The notes beneath the pieces are model-generated. The model was not told the DNA's origin and did not search any database. It was given only the letters and a program-made list of their open reading frames with translations. The translations under genes were made by a program, and so were the position numbers. A stretch of DNA of 64,000 nt from Ecdyonurus torrentis (Eukaryota; Arthropoda; Insecta; Ephemeroptera; Heptageniidae). The stretch is from the NCBI GenBank assembly GCA_949318235.1, contig OX439131.1, positions 13,169,700 through 13,233,699 on the forward strand, written 5' to 3'. Below are positions 50,089 to 63,012 of the stretch, one piece after another (position 1 is the stretch's first letter; every line of letters starts with the position of its first letter).

Positions 50089-51971
50089 TCTTCATCTGTA
50101 TATATACAACGCAACATCCAAATGGACCAGTTCATACAATTTTATATGCGTCTCTGGGACAAAGGCAGAATTCACACCTAATAACTTACGGAATAATTAG
50201 TATTATATTTTTCACATTTTTATTCTCAAAATTTTTATTTTATGCTATATCTGAATTCGCGTAGAAAATTTGATAGCACAAAGCATCTTAAAGATCGTAA
50301 GAATCAAAGCTTCTATCTATATTAAATCTGTTCCACACTTTCATCATTATTATATTCTTTGTTCTTAATAAAAAATCTTAAAAATTACAACAGAAACTTG
50401 AAACACACTAAAATTCATCCTAATTGATTTTAAATTCGATTTGTATACTCAAGATTGTTTTGGGTAGTTTTGTTTTATTCTTAACGAACACATTTTTCAT
50501 TTTTTTTTTCTTTTTCAAAATTAATTATAGAATCACATTTCTTATTTTTAATATTTATAATGTCCAGACTCATCATAGTCATCATACTAAAAATTAGTTA
50601 TATTAATATTTAATACATTTTGATGCTTTCTTCTATATATATTATAATCTATATCTATGGTTTAATTAAGTATCACTTAAGAGTTAGTGCAAAATTATAT
50701 ATATAAGGCCTTGAAGCTAGTGATTAAATTTCGCCAAGCATTTATTGTAATTACCCTCAAGTGTTTTATGTGAGGTGACCCAAATTTTTGCAGACTTCAC
50801 TAAAATAGTGTACAAGAAGATTTTGCGTCTATCGATTTTGCAAGTTTCTTTACATATAATGAATATAATATTTTACTGGGTTTTTATTTTATTATTTACT
50901 TTCGTATAATCAAACTATCGTATAAGAAAGAGATTTGTTTTTTAAAATCTGCTTTGAATCACGAATGAAGTTTTATAACGGAACGAATTAAAAGTTAGAC
51001 AAAGGTTTCAATGAATAACCGTTTATTAGTTTGACTCTTGTATTAGATTTCTCGTTATTGTTTTTCCAAACTTATGACTAATTACGACCATGGAAAAATG
51101 ACTTTGATTCATAGTATTCTTAACAAAGGAAACTTTTCTAAGAAATTGTTAATTGTTATCCACAATTAGCAATATTAAGTTCTCAATGAATTGGTGTCAC
51201 AATGAAAAAACAAATGCAATTACCGATTTCCATGGTTAAATGTACCAGGAGAGCAACTTAAAGCCATAGACCACATAAAACAACATGTGCTTTTTAATGA
51301 ATAAACACAAAATGGGATCTTCAAAACTGAGGACAATTTTACCAGAATGTTAATGTAGCCCCACGAGAGAGCGTGAAAAAACTGTAAAGTATGCAATTTG
51401 CGTGAAAATTCATGTTTATGACGTCAGAAACATGCAAAAATTAGTATGAAAATGTTGTGATGGTTGCATGAATCGATTTTTTTGATCACTGCTACGGGGC
51501 TACTGTTATGGGTTTTGAGACAAACTAATATTATTTATGTAAATCCCATCAAGTGTTTTGTGATATAAATGCTTATATTTTTTTCTGGTCTATTCCTTTA
51601 ATATATTACTAAAAATTTGAACGCAATTTTATAGAATCAAGATAAAGATTTATAATTAACTTTTTCAAACGTATTGTATTTGTTTTGCTTATCTAATCCA
51701 TTCCACAGGTTATATGATTTTTATTTTAATTTTAGCACATGCATGATGGATGTGTATAAAGTTAATTAGCAATACATTAAAATATTTTTGTGTTTGTCAT
51801 TGTCATGACGAGTTACTTACTGTACAACAAATGTCATTACTCTAAAGAAAAGAACAAATATAAAAACTTCTAAGAAGTGTGCATGACAAGGAAGAAAATT
51901 TATTTATTTACCATAAAATCAGACAAAAATTAAATAATAGAAATGCTCTATTCATTTTATGTTTTTCAGGC
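50089..51971. other. 3' flank of mir-9a, no gene seen
   Basis: AT-rich with patches of mixed composition; a perfect CRE at 51419-51426. It probably lies within the primary transcript. No ORF of note. Confidence 0.5.
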
Positions 51972-52100
51972 GTGAAATTTAAATCATGCATATTTATATA
52001 TTTGATGTATAAATATATAATTGACAATTATATATATAAAATATAATATTTATATATTATATTATCAATTATATAAATATATGCATGATTTAAATTTTAC
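51972..52100. repeat. 129-bp AT-rich hairpin element
   Basis: The ends GTGAAATTTAAATCATGCAT and ATGCATGATTTAAATTTTAC are inverted repeats with one mismatch; the interior is also largely self-complementary AT. It resembles a palindromic MITE; flanking duplication unclear. Confidence 0.6.
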
Positions 52101-52351
52101 ATATAATTGACCTACATGTAAGTAATTAGTTTAAGTAATTCAAAGTCTTTCACCTTTTCCGCTTGTAGTACTAAAAAAAAATTGACGAGAGAAAAAAAAA
52201 TAGATGATTCAATTTCTTGACCTGTCGATTGTAATCTTAATCAAAATATTTTTAAATTTAATTAACTTGGTCTTATTTATTTTATGAGAATGAGTTAAAT
52301 ATGGTTAACTCAATATATTATTATGGTTAACTAATACAGTTAGCAATTTGT

Positions 52352-52436
52352 TCGATAGCGAATTGTCCGGTCGCCAACCATCCGGTAGCAAATTGTCCTG
52401 TCACGAATCGTCCTTGTAACGAATCGTCCGGTTACC
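52352..52436. repeat. Degenerate tandem repeat of about 20 bp (GCGAATTGTCCGGTC-type)
   Basis: Four to five imperfect units built on A-(A/C)-(T/C)-(T/C)GTCCGGT: GAATTGTCCGGT, ACCATCCGGT, AAATTGTCCTGT, GAATCGTCCTTGT, GAATCGTCCGGT. Unusually GC-rich for its surroundings. Confidence 0.75.
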
Positions 52437-52614
52437 GTGTTGAAATATTACTTAATAATGCATAGTAAAATAATTTTGTGTACGGAAATGTAACAAAACA
52501 AACATTTTTTTTTAGTGTATACGAAGTAGAATATCATTACTGAGCAATTACGTAACGAAGGACCGAACGTCTTTTTTTTTTTTTTTTTTTTTTTTGAAAG
52601 TGATTTTTATTTGC

Positions 52615-52853
52615 ATGCTCCTTCAGAAGGCACCTTTGCTTTTTGCCCATTTGTTGACGTTCCATGGACGGTCAATTGACCAGTGAGCTGACTGGTGACA
52701 AGTGAGTTTGACACTTGCCACCAGAACAGGAAATATTGCACTCACGCACGCCCCCCAACATTGATAAGATAGCAGCACAGTGAAGGCAGTATGAAACTGA
52801 AGAGTGCGCGAGAAACATCATAAAGAGACAAAAACACATTAAATTATTTGCAG
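52615..52853 (+). other. Candidate noncoding first exon
   Basis: A segment of mixed composition downstream of a T run, with many CA/GT steps and CACGCACGCCCCCC. It ends in TTTGCAG/gtaatt (gt at 52854). No initiator identified. It could join to the exon at 53311. Confidence 0.35.
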
Positions 52854-53310
52854 GTAATTAATTAATCCTTATAAATTTGCAAACTATTGTATTCTGTATA
52901 TTTGAAAGTTAATAATATCCCGGTTATCATGTTCAAATATCTAATTATATATTTGAAGTAATTCTAATATTTTACAGCATTAACTGATTTCAATAATTAT
53001 TTGAAAATTTACATGACACAATTAGATTAAGTTAAATAAGTGTCAAAATTAGTGTGCCTTCTAAGAATTTTCATAAAAACTCCGTTTTTATTTTCTATAT
53101 TCTATAATAAAAACATGCTAGTAAAACTCTAGTAGCATGTATTTAAAACATGAGCATAATTATAAGAGAGAGAGAGAGAGAGAGAGAGAAAAGCAAAAAT
53201 ATATAAAAGGTGATGTAAGTAATTGAGTTATAAAACAATTATATTAAAAAAATCTTTCTTGTCGTGTTTAAGTGGTTAATTAGTTACTTAAATATTATCG
53301 ACTACTTGTA

Positions 53311-53420
53311 GATCTTGAAATTCACGCCAGCCTCATCAAGTTTTTACTGTAGCAACAGACAGATTGAGTGAGGAGGATATGACACTTTCATCAGTAAAAG
53401 TAGAAAACGTCGTTGCACAA
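53311..53420 (+). other. Candidate exon with strong donor and a possible start codon
   Basis: Acceptor ACTTGTAG at 53303-53310 and donor CACAA/gtaagtatg (gt at 53421), one of the best donor matches in the window outside the anoctamin. An alternative acceptor TTTTTACTGTAG lies inside, near 53353. The 3' half is open and reads TDRLSEEDMTLSSVKVENVV, with an ATG at 53379. I do not recognise the protein. It may be the first coding exon of a gene that continues beyond the window, or an exon of the miR-9a host transcript. Confidence 0.4.
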
Positions 53421-56360
53421 GTAAGTATGTTTTCATGACGTTAGATATGTATAAATACGTTGTAATGAAATATTGTTATGTTAGTTTTACGTCTCCGTGA
53501 TGCATTGTATATTGTCATATACGTTAATTATAAACTATATATCACATTGTCTATATTTATAAAGTTACGTAAGAAAATTAAAGAAAAATTAAACCTCATC
53601 GCTGTATATTATATAAGTTTAATTTTATTTTAATGGTATACTACTGTGATATGGCCTGAATTCCAATTTTCTTCACTTATCTGAACAAGTACTCAGTAGT
53701 CTGGCAATAGTTGAGGAATGCGAGGAATGATTTCGCAGACTCAATCCAATGATGGTCGTTCACTTGCCTTGCGGCAATTTTTTTCCCCCATTGCACTTCG
53801 CATATTTTTCTCTTGCCAACTTTATTTCTATTGTATGAACAGTACGTTGTACATATAAATTTTCTTTTTTCTTTTTCTTTGTTTTTTTTTTTTTTTGTTT
53901 TTGTTTTAAAAAAATGGGGATTTTTTTCCTTGTTGGTCTTATAAAAATATTAATTTAAAAATTACTTAGTTATTTTAAGCTATTTAAGCTATATAAGTTA
54001 TTTTATACAAAGATATTCTAATATCTAAAAATTTAATATAGTTTTGCGCACGCATTTAATTCAAAATAAATTATAAAAATTTTAAATATCACGAAAAGCT
54101 GGTCATGATAACAGATTTCTAATTATGTGAAAACTTGTTAGAAATTTTATATTAAAACAATTTTTCATCAGAGTTATAAATTATTTTATATTTTAATTAA
54201 TTTATTATCATTTTTTTTTATTTTATAAACTTTCGTGATACTATTAAATTATTAAATCACACAGGAGTACAAATTACCCCCCCCCCTAAGTTAAAGTTTA
54301 TAATGACATTATAAATTTAGTACAAAATAAATCCTATCAACATTATTTTTCTTTTAAAAAAAGTTTTAAAATTTGTATCTGGTTGCTTGATACAATGAAA
54401 GTTAAGTTAATTGTGGTACCTTATAATTAAATACTTTTTTTTACTACGTATAATTTTTTAATGACATAATACATACATAATTAAAACTATTAATTAATTT
54501 ATGAAGTGCGTATTTTTCATGTTAATTATTTTATAACCACTTAAAACAAAAATTATTCAGTAAATATTTGTTAGATTATTTTAATCTTTATTGATTCGTG
54601 TGAGAACAATTTTCATTAAGCACAGTGAAAAATTATAAACTCTTTGATGTTTAATTTGCGTTATGAGTTAATTATTATCACATCGATGATCAAAGCGCGA
54701 CAAGTTTCCTTTTATAAACACCGCCGTTATGATCATAAAGAAAGCAAAATTTGACTACATTAATATCATCCAGAAATGAAGATTTATAAGTAAAAATATG
54801 TTAAAAGTTAAAAATTACTGTTTTTAAGAATTTGAAGCAGTAAATTTTATAGCTTTTGAAAGAACTGTAAAACCAAATTTTGCTCTATATGGTTTCAAAA
54901 ATATAAATATATATGTGTAATATAATATAATATTTAAATTTATTCTTAAAATTTACAAAAGATCATACCTTCAGCCTCTTACAGTTATAAAAAGAGAAAA
55001 ATATCATACAGTACAATAACAAAATAATCATAAAAAAAAGAGAATAAGTAAAAGAAGTAATTTCAATAAGAATAAAGATCTCTTAAATAACAATAAAAAA
55101 AATGAAATTTTTATTACAATAGTATAATTTTTTAACTTTATTGCCTACTTGCGGGTATTTTCTTTTCTTGTTCTTCTTTTTTTTTTTTTTTTTTTTTTTT
55201 GTAGAAGTTTTATTGCATTGAAGTACAATGAAGGGGCTATCGAAAAGTACTTGAAAAAAATTGGTTATGCTTGCTCGTAAAAGCTCACACTAAAAGGGTT
55301 GGGTGCTTTACTTTTGTGGTTCTATTATAGTATTCCATACCACTGTGACTTTCAAGGCGCGCAGACTCTCGACTGTACACAGTACCATAAGATGCAAGGT
55401 TGAGAGTTGAAGACTCCGCGATGTATACGTACGTATAGTATTGAAGTTCGGTGCACCGTTGAAATGCGTGGGTGGCAGCAAAACTATATAGCTTTACCAA
55501 TAAATTCAACTTCGACACTCTATAGAGAGAAAGAGAGAGAGAGAGAAAAAAAACTTGTTCTCCAAAAAAGATTTATATATAAAAATGTGCGCGAAAAGGT
55601 CTTCACTTTGCTTGAGAATATAAAGTTGAAGTTGCAAGTAAAATAAAGCAACAAGAGGACAAAAAAACTGGTTGTTTCACGGTCACGAGCTGTATAGAGC
55701 ATGGAGCGTGATTTTTAGTCAGGATTCACGACGATCCATCTTTAACTTTCAAACAATATCAATCAAAATATATTTACAGTATACATATACGAAAAACTCG
55801 TTCTATTCCAAATAAAGTCACAATTATCGTTAGCACAAAAATTTGATAAAAAAATGTAAACGAATTTTTAAAATAAATCAATTTCAATGAAAAAGCTATG
55901 AATGCTGGTAGTGCGACTAGTGCAGTGGTTTCTTGCTAGTATTTTATATATTTTTTTATTAAATTCTTTATAGTTAATCAGGAATTTATATATTGTAATG
56001 TTTTAATTACTTGTTAACATAATTTCTTTTTATTGTATTTCTTTTAAATAATCGTTACAAAATAAAATGTAGTTTAAACGAGTACAAGAGTAGAGTTAAT
56101 AATTACTTTTAGTAAAATTAAAAATTATGCTGCGATTTAAATCTTCACTGAGTTTCAAGATTGCAAATCAAAAAGGAAACTTTATGCATGACGTAAATAC
56201 TGAAAAATTTTCTTATGAGAATATATACATATATTTTTTCTTTGATGTTTTTTGCATTTAGTAAAGAAGTATAAGGGAGCGGCATTTTCGCTCGTATAGA
56301 GCACGTTGACATTTTCGTCTGTCTGATTTATATCTTGATAAGATGAAACGAATGGACCAC

Positions 56361-56395
<35 letters not shown>

Positions 56396-56448
56396 CGTGT
56401 ATAATAATAATATACCTCCCTCGTGCATCAAACAGGTACATACTAAAT
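53421..56448. other. AT-rich, no gene seen
   Basis: A moderate-GC patch at 55270-55530 with open frames on both strands, none recognisable. T run at 55177-55200. No partner exon for 53311-53420 was found. Confidence 0.5.
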
Positions 56449-56628
56449 TGCGCATGCGCAGAATTTACTCCCAGAAAAAAAAAGAAGGTAAACGCAAGGT
56501 AGGCACAAGAGGTAGGCAAGCAAAAGCAAAGCAAGTATTAGCCCACCTTATACCTTACAATGGCGTCTCTGAGACGACGAGCAAGTTTTGTGGCCCGGCC
56601 TCTCGTTCTTAGAATTTCACCTGGCTAG
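56449..56628 (+). promoter_or_regulatory. NRF-1-type palindrome with a small downstream ORF
   Basis: TGCGCATGCGCA at 56449-56460 is a perfect NRF-1 (erect wing in flies) site, a motif normally at promoters of broadly expressed genes. An ATG in good context (acaATGG) at 56560 opens a 22-codon frame beginning MASLRRRASF and ending at TAG 56626-56628. The peptide is Arg-rich at its N-terminus. Not recognised; may be the first part of a longer spliced frame. Confidence 0.35.
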
Positions 56629-57193
56629 AAATTAATAGCACATTCTTAAAAACCTCTTTTATTTATATTTATTTCACCTATAAATCTTTGCAGTTTAGAC
56701 GTTTTACCAATGAATCTCGTGGTCACTTTTTTTTTTCACTCATATCGTCTAAAAAAAAAAGTAAAATAAAATACACCGCGGCATGTAATCATCTCATCGC
56801 TGTGTGTTATAATTAACTTGCCCTAAGTAAGAGAGAGTGGAGGAGGAAAATGTGAAATATAAATTATGAATGTTCTCTAATTTGAAAGTAAAACTGGTAT
56901 ATTTATGTAAATAATTCTCTGAAATAAATAGCAACTTTTTTTTTTCTTTTTGAGATAAAAAACAACTTTATTTTTCTGTCTTAATAGTTTCAAATTGATA
57001 CTTTCTAAGTATATAATTATTATTATTCTAAAATATATGTTTATTTTTTTTGTATTATTATTAATTTCACGTTGTGCTATATTGTTTAATTTTCATAATT
57101 ACGCCTAAACTGTATTATATAGAATAGAAAATTAATTAACATCATGAATGAATTTTTTTTGGATGGTCATCCAAAACTTTTTAACTCTCGTTG

Positions 57194-57264
<71 letters not shown>

Positions 57265-59639
57265 GAATGAAGATACGTGTACGCATGAAATAGTTTTTTA
57301 TTTCCAAAGGAAAAACTATAAACATTAACAGATTTAATTATACATTGCAAAATATATGTGATATTTTTTTTTACGCGGCCTTTCAACTTTATCAACTACT
57401 TTTGTGATACACGATTTTAGGGCAAATTTCCTTTATTATTATAAAATTTGTGAGCACTTATTATGCGATCACTAAATTTGTTACAAAATTTGTAGTTTGT
57501 AATATTGAAAAAGGGTCTATAATTAACTTTTGTGTCTAGAAAAAGTGGAATGTTAAATTTGGAATAGCGAGTATTTAAAAATAAAAATTCTCTGCCTGAT
57601 GAATCTTCATCAATGTAAAAATAAAATAATAAGTTTACATTTTTATAAAAACAAACAAGTTTTATATATAAATGGTTTTATAGTCAAAGTAAGAAAAAAA
57701 TATATAATTGATTAATTTATTGGTAAGTTTAGAGTATATTTACATGCGACTCCACGTAATAATAATGAGAATACGTGTTGTAATGAGATTTACATATCAA
57801 ATTGAGGAGGTTGTTCCCTTTATCCTTATAATTTATTATAATTTATATTATATTATAGAGAGGACCAGCTCCACGTGCAAGCAAAAATAATGCAAGCAGC
57901 GCACAAGTACTAAAAAAAATAGAGAGAGAGAGAGAGAAAAGAAAGAAAGAATAAAAAAACCAGTTCCTTTCGTGTTACTTTTTTGTATATGTATGTAAGA
58001 TTTTAAAAAAAAAATTATTATAATGTATAAAAAAAAAGTGGTCAAGAATTCAGAGAGCTTGTTGTAAAAATTTTGTGCAGAGAAATAAAACATGCGCTCT
58101 ATAGTAAGCAGGTTTCAGGGAGGACCATAAATATCTCAAGTACATAGAGTTTTAGTACGTGGTCCAGTGATAGCAAAAAGGACCCAAGAAGCAAGTATAA
58201 GGAAAAAAAAAAAAAAAAAAAAAAAAACAACTCTAGTAAGAAATCTCACTAGCTTACGAACGTGGGCGGCCCAAGTAAAGAAGTCCGCACCCACATTTGC
58301 ATTGTTTCGTGCATCAACGAAACGAACAAACTTTTTTTTTTCGGGGTGACACCTTTTATTTTTTTTTCCTTCTTTATTTTAACTCACGATCAAATATAAC
58401 AGGAAATGAAATTTAAATGTTAAATTTATTAATATTAAACATAAAGAATGGAATTTATTTAATTTAATTTATAAGTTAATGTCTTAATATAAAATATTGT
58501 AGTTAGCCTTGTTAACATTTTGAAATATGCTTTTTTTTTTTATTATTGTAATTTTAACGTGAAGAAAAATATCACCAATACAAATAAATTTAATAATGAA
58601 TATAATGAATCATTCATTTTTTTATGTATACTGTAATCAAATTTAAGATATTTAATATATATTATATAACTTCTTTCTTTAATTGAAGTTTGATGAAATA
58701 AGCAAATTAATTATAGCATTTTAAATTTTTTTTTTACCAAAATTGAAATTACAGTGCCTTTTTCATAAAAGACTTATGAATGATTTATTTTGTTACAATC
58801 AGTGGCATCACGTCATCAGAAATGTAATCAGAAGTTTTAGTTCTAATTATATGTAAAAAAAAATCGACCATTAATTAAAAATATGTAAATAACAATTTCG
58901 TGTGCGAAATTTAATATTAAGTTTTGGCAGAGCTCTCTGATTTACATATTATTTCGAAGAAATTGTCGTAACTAAATTTTTTTTTCTTCTTGTGTTAAGA
59001 TTAGGTCACCGATATGTCACTATGGAACTTTTTTTATATAACAAATTAAAATTAAAACTGGAGGCTGGAGGGAAATGGTCCCGTATATTCTGACTGGTGA
59101 ACCTTGGTTCAAATGCTCTCACACTCCAATCGCTGGCTATGTTCTGCAATCCTAAGCGGCGCCTTGTATGGCAATATCTGCAAAAAGAAAGAAGGAAAAA
59201 AAAAAAGAAAGAAGAAAAAAAAAAAAATAAAAAAATAAAAAAAAATAAAAAAGACTGCAACAAAAACTTTAAGACTTGTATAATATAGATTTTCAACAAT
59301 ATATTTAATGAATCGGGCAATGCATTAATGCGTGGAAAATCTCTATCACTAAAAAACTTCACGAACGATGATATTATTTTTAATAAGCAAGCACTGACAT
59401 GAAAATTACTACAGGATATGCTATAATTAATAATAATTAGACTTTTGAATTCAATACTGCACAATATAATATTTTAGTTTCATTTATACTTCTCGTAAGT
59501 AGACCCACTTATGTTGGAATCTAAAGAAGTATAAAGCTGTCGATGATGACGTGAAATATTTGCAATTTTGAATGCAATAAAAATGCGTGAGTAGTGTTAC
59601 TTTTAGTGATGCTGCAATGCAAAGATATTTTGGCGAGCT
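56629..59639. other. AT-rich, no gene seen
   Basis: (CT)n at 57197-57262, A run at 58203-58226. A tRNA B-box-like GGTTCAAATGC at 59106-59116 sits in an otherwise unfoldable context. Confidence 0.6.
57197..57262. repeat. (CT)n microsatellite
   Basis: 66 bases of pure TC. Confidence 0.97.
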
Positions 59640-59814
59640 GGCATCTCTCTAGGTTGCCGCCGCCAAAGTCTAGCATATCCGCGGGCGTAATAACGGGACA
59701 GAAGACGATTGAGGTATGAGGAGTTCAGTGACCGCGGCTACCACAGCGGGCGGGAGGAGGAGAGCAAGGGGCAAGGGGCTCCACTGCGACCAAGTCACCC
59801 ACCCACCCACCCTC
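59640..59814 (+). promoter_or_regulatory. GC-rich island with initiator-like TCAGTG and donor-like end
   Basis: GC-rich over about 175 bases (TTGCCGCCGCCAAAG, CCGCGGGCG). TCAGTG at 59725-59730 could be an initiator, followed by purine-rich sequence and CACCCACCCACCCACCCTC/gtgagc (gt at 59815). Promoter plus short first exon is plausible; strand is uncertain. Confidence 0.35.
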
Positions 59815-60216
59815 GTGAGCACAACGCACGTAGTCTCACGATACAGTGTGATTGTCAATTCATCACAGCAATTAAAACAAAGCTTTTTGATTAGTTTGTA
59901 TTTTTATTCGATATATTCATCAACAACGAAATTAATATAATATTAAGTGACCATCATATCAAAATTTTATATAAGAGATAATAATTATAGTAATATTAGT
60001 ATAAACACTCAATTTATATAATATAGGGTGCCATATTATACAGGACCGCAACGATTATTTTCAATTCTTATTATTTATTAATATTTGCAATAAGACTTTA
60101 GCAATATCGGGCCATTAAACCAATAAAAATCAAATGCTTATTTATTTTGATCACGCATGGAAAAATATTGATTTGGTATTTTTTGTTGGTTTATTTAAAT
60201 TGTAAATAATGATGAA

Positions 60217-60221
<5 letters not shown>

Positions 60222-60293
<72 letters not shown>
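60222..60293. repeat. (CT)n microsatellite
   Basis: 72 bases of pure TC. Confidence 0.97.
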
Positions 60294-60296
<3 letters not shown>

Positions 60297-61959
60297 CTCA
60301 CACTCTCTTCCCCTCCCGTAAATATTTATTTAATTATAATAAAATCATCAATTAAAGACTATGATATTTTGCAAAACAATTGCAACAATGGCTAAAAATT
60401 AATCCCATGAATTATTATAGTTATTATATTATAGATCAGTCTAGTTTAAAGGAATTTTGCTTTGCCTTTGTGCGCGTAGTATTTAATTACACATTATATT
60501 GTATGAACCAAAGGTATAAACACAGTGAAAGATCTGGTTTAAAAATTACAACATCAACAAAGAAAAGGACAATTAAATTAACTTTTGGTTCTATTTTTGT
60601 ATATATGACAAACTGGAAATACTGAAAGTTTCTCTAGTTTTCTATAGTTTCGGAAAAGCATTTTATCAAAAATAAAAAATTTGTTTTTATCAATAGAAAT
60701 TATTAGTTGTTTATATATTTGTATTTAATGCATTTCTGTTATACAGCATGATCTAACAAGAATACTTCACAAATATTACGTTATAATATACGATTTCCAT
60801 CACACCAAATCAATCTTTAACTTGACGTTTTAGATGCTGAGAGGTCCCCAACATCAAAAATCAATTTCAAATTGAGTTACCTCTATTGTGTCTATGTTCA
60901 ATTCTGATGGATCGAGAGACGAAAAAAAAAAATATAATAATAATAAAAAAACTTGAAGCTACTTTTATGAAGCGCAAAGTTAACTTTGAGGTTGATTTTA
61001 AAACAGACGGAGAGCGAGAGAAAGAATAACAAAAAAACTTGATTATATTTTAACTTTTAGACTCGTTTTAGTGATTATACATTTTAATTCGTGATTGCTG
61101 TCGTAATTATTAGTTTTCTAAAATCTCTTTTGCTCGCTTACGCAGTCAAGCGTGAAATGCATTTGTTTAGCAAAACGAACCACTTTATTCCAAGAAAAGC
61201 CAGTGTGTTTTTTTATTGCTTTTGATCTTCATATTAACTTTTAGCGTCACGAGTCATAAAGTGCTTGATGAATTCCTCTTTTATATTGTGCAATATGCCG
61301 CGCGATTTATTGACATTTTTAACGTGCGTGAGAAACGTTGTGCTAATTCAGCATGCGTCATATTATTAACAAAATAGATTTAAAGAGTGTTATTTATTAT
61401 TATTTTACTTATTTTTTATAATTTTGATTATTCATTGAACGACTGTGAAAAGCTCTATATGTGTGTAGAGTATTTTATACGAAAGGCGAAAGAGGTCCAG
61501 TCCAGCTTTTATTTACTGTATATTAGCATGTTTGTTAAAAAAAATTCTGCAATCTCTCTGTGTGTGTGGAGAGAGAGAGAGAGAGAGAAAGAAAGAAAGA
61601 TCGTGTTGGGTCTGCTTTTCAAGTTTCTTCTTCTTCGTGTTATATTATTTTTAATAAATTTTTCGATAATCAAAAGTAGAGGGGTTCAACAATAATAACT
61701 TTTGATTTCTTTCATCCCTTTTCGATTCTTCCCATCAAATCGGTACTAGTAAAGTGAATATTATGAATTTTGAAAATAAATAAATAAGAAAAAAATGGCA
61801 ACGTCAATCAATCACAAAAAAAAAAGTGCTTGATGCTTTATGTGTTCTGAGAAAGAAAGCGTTTCACACACACTTAATTCTGCCGCAAGGGTAGCTTGCT
61901 GCTCTATCTCTTTGTAAAATACATATATTTTTTTATTATTTCTTTATTCTTTGGTCTAC
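60294..61959. other. AT-rich, no gene seen
   Basis: Short open frames only. A short GA tract at 61569-61588. Confidence 0.6.
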
Positions 61960-62215
61960 CTGGCTGGGCACTAACTGGTAACCGCCCCCGTGGGAGCCGG
62001 TGATCGAGAGAGAAACAGAGAGAGAGAGAGATTTCTACCTGCGTCCCCCTCCGCCCTCCTTCTGCTTGCTCACAGACTCGCCGAACCGCATTCCACCCTA
62101 GCAAGCTCTTGAGCTAGCAACGGTCGAGAGCCAGAGGAGAGCAGCGAGAGCGAGCACCGACGCCGGCGAAAAATCTTACAAGCAATCGAGCTGGTCCAAC
62201 CAGTCCTTCCTTGAT
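61960..62215 (-). promoter_or_regulatory. GC-rich island, possible minus-strand first exon
   Basis: Read on the minus strand, the GC-rich block (62215 down to 62039) ends at CGCAG/gtagaa (gt at 62038-62037). A second donor-like CCAG/gtagac follows at 61959-61958. If real, a transcript would start near 62.2 kb and run leftwards, opposite to miR-9a. Confidence 0.35.
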
Positions 62216-62576
62216 TTACCTGTGAACTCATTCTGCTAACGTGCACCACATTAGCAAGCACAACGCGCCATTTCAGACTACTTTGGTACCCCTCACCCCC
62301 CCCCCCCCCCCCCAAAAATAGCAAGGAGGGGATATGACTATTTTTTTTTCCCATCTCATGGGATGACATTATAATTTAATTAATTATCCATATATTTGCA
62401 GTTTTGCATACATATTTGCAAATCGACAAATATATTTTTTGTGTGACTATTTCAGCCTACATTATAATACTGCATAAATAATATTTCGGATTTTAATTAT
62501 ATTTGAAAGAGATGTAGTATATCCATGAGCATCACGTAACATCAATTATTACGTAATCATAATGATCATTCATATA

Positions 62577-62684
62577 ATGCTGTTCGTAAACCCTGTTCTC
62601 TTGCACCACAAAATGCGCATTCCATTTGAATAACCTTAGGCGATCGTCATTTTTGGTGCAGAGAAAAGGGTTTACGAACAGCAT
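62577..62684. mobile_element. 108-bp MITE, copy B of the GTAAACCCTGTT family
   Basis: The ends ATGCTGTTCGTAAACCCTGT and AGGGTTTACGAACAGCAT are near-perfect inverted repeats that continue inward (TCTCTTGCACCA / TGGTGCAGAGA). TA flanks at 62575-62576 and 62685-62686. The TIR core is shared with 33567-33705. Confidence 0.88.
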
Positions 62685-62882
62685 TATTGATCGATTGGTT
62701 ATACAAAACAAAGTAAAATTGGATGATCACTTTTAGTTACGCTCGCGCATTATACCCATAATCTATTATAGGTTGATTAGGATGAGGAAGACCAAGATCT
62801 TTATTATTATTATTATTATTCTGAAAGAGGGAATCATTCTGCATCGATTGAGGTGTGATTTTGTAATTTTAAGTTCTGCATG

Positions 62883-63012
62883 CATTAAATATTTTTAATT
62901 AGTTTTTGAAAATCGCAATATGACGTCACGGCTGCTGCACTAACTTTTGCATGAGTGTACACGCAAAAGTTACCGACCGTGATTTTAACAAATTAATTAA
63001 AAATACTTAGTG
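62883..63012. repeat. 130-bp hairpin element with an embedded CRE
   Basis: CATTAAATATTTTTAATTAG at the left pairs with the segment 62991-63012; TAACTTTTGC (62941-62950) pairs with GCAAAAGTTA (62963-62972). The left arm carries an extra segment with TGACGTCACGG at 62921-62931, while the right arm keeps only CCGTGAT. MITE-like; no certain target duplication. Confidence 0.55.

Noticed and set aside
55285..55518. 77-codon minus-strand frame in a moderate-GC patch
   Set aside because: No domain, no splice context, and overlapping open frames on the other strand suggest that composition is the cause.
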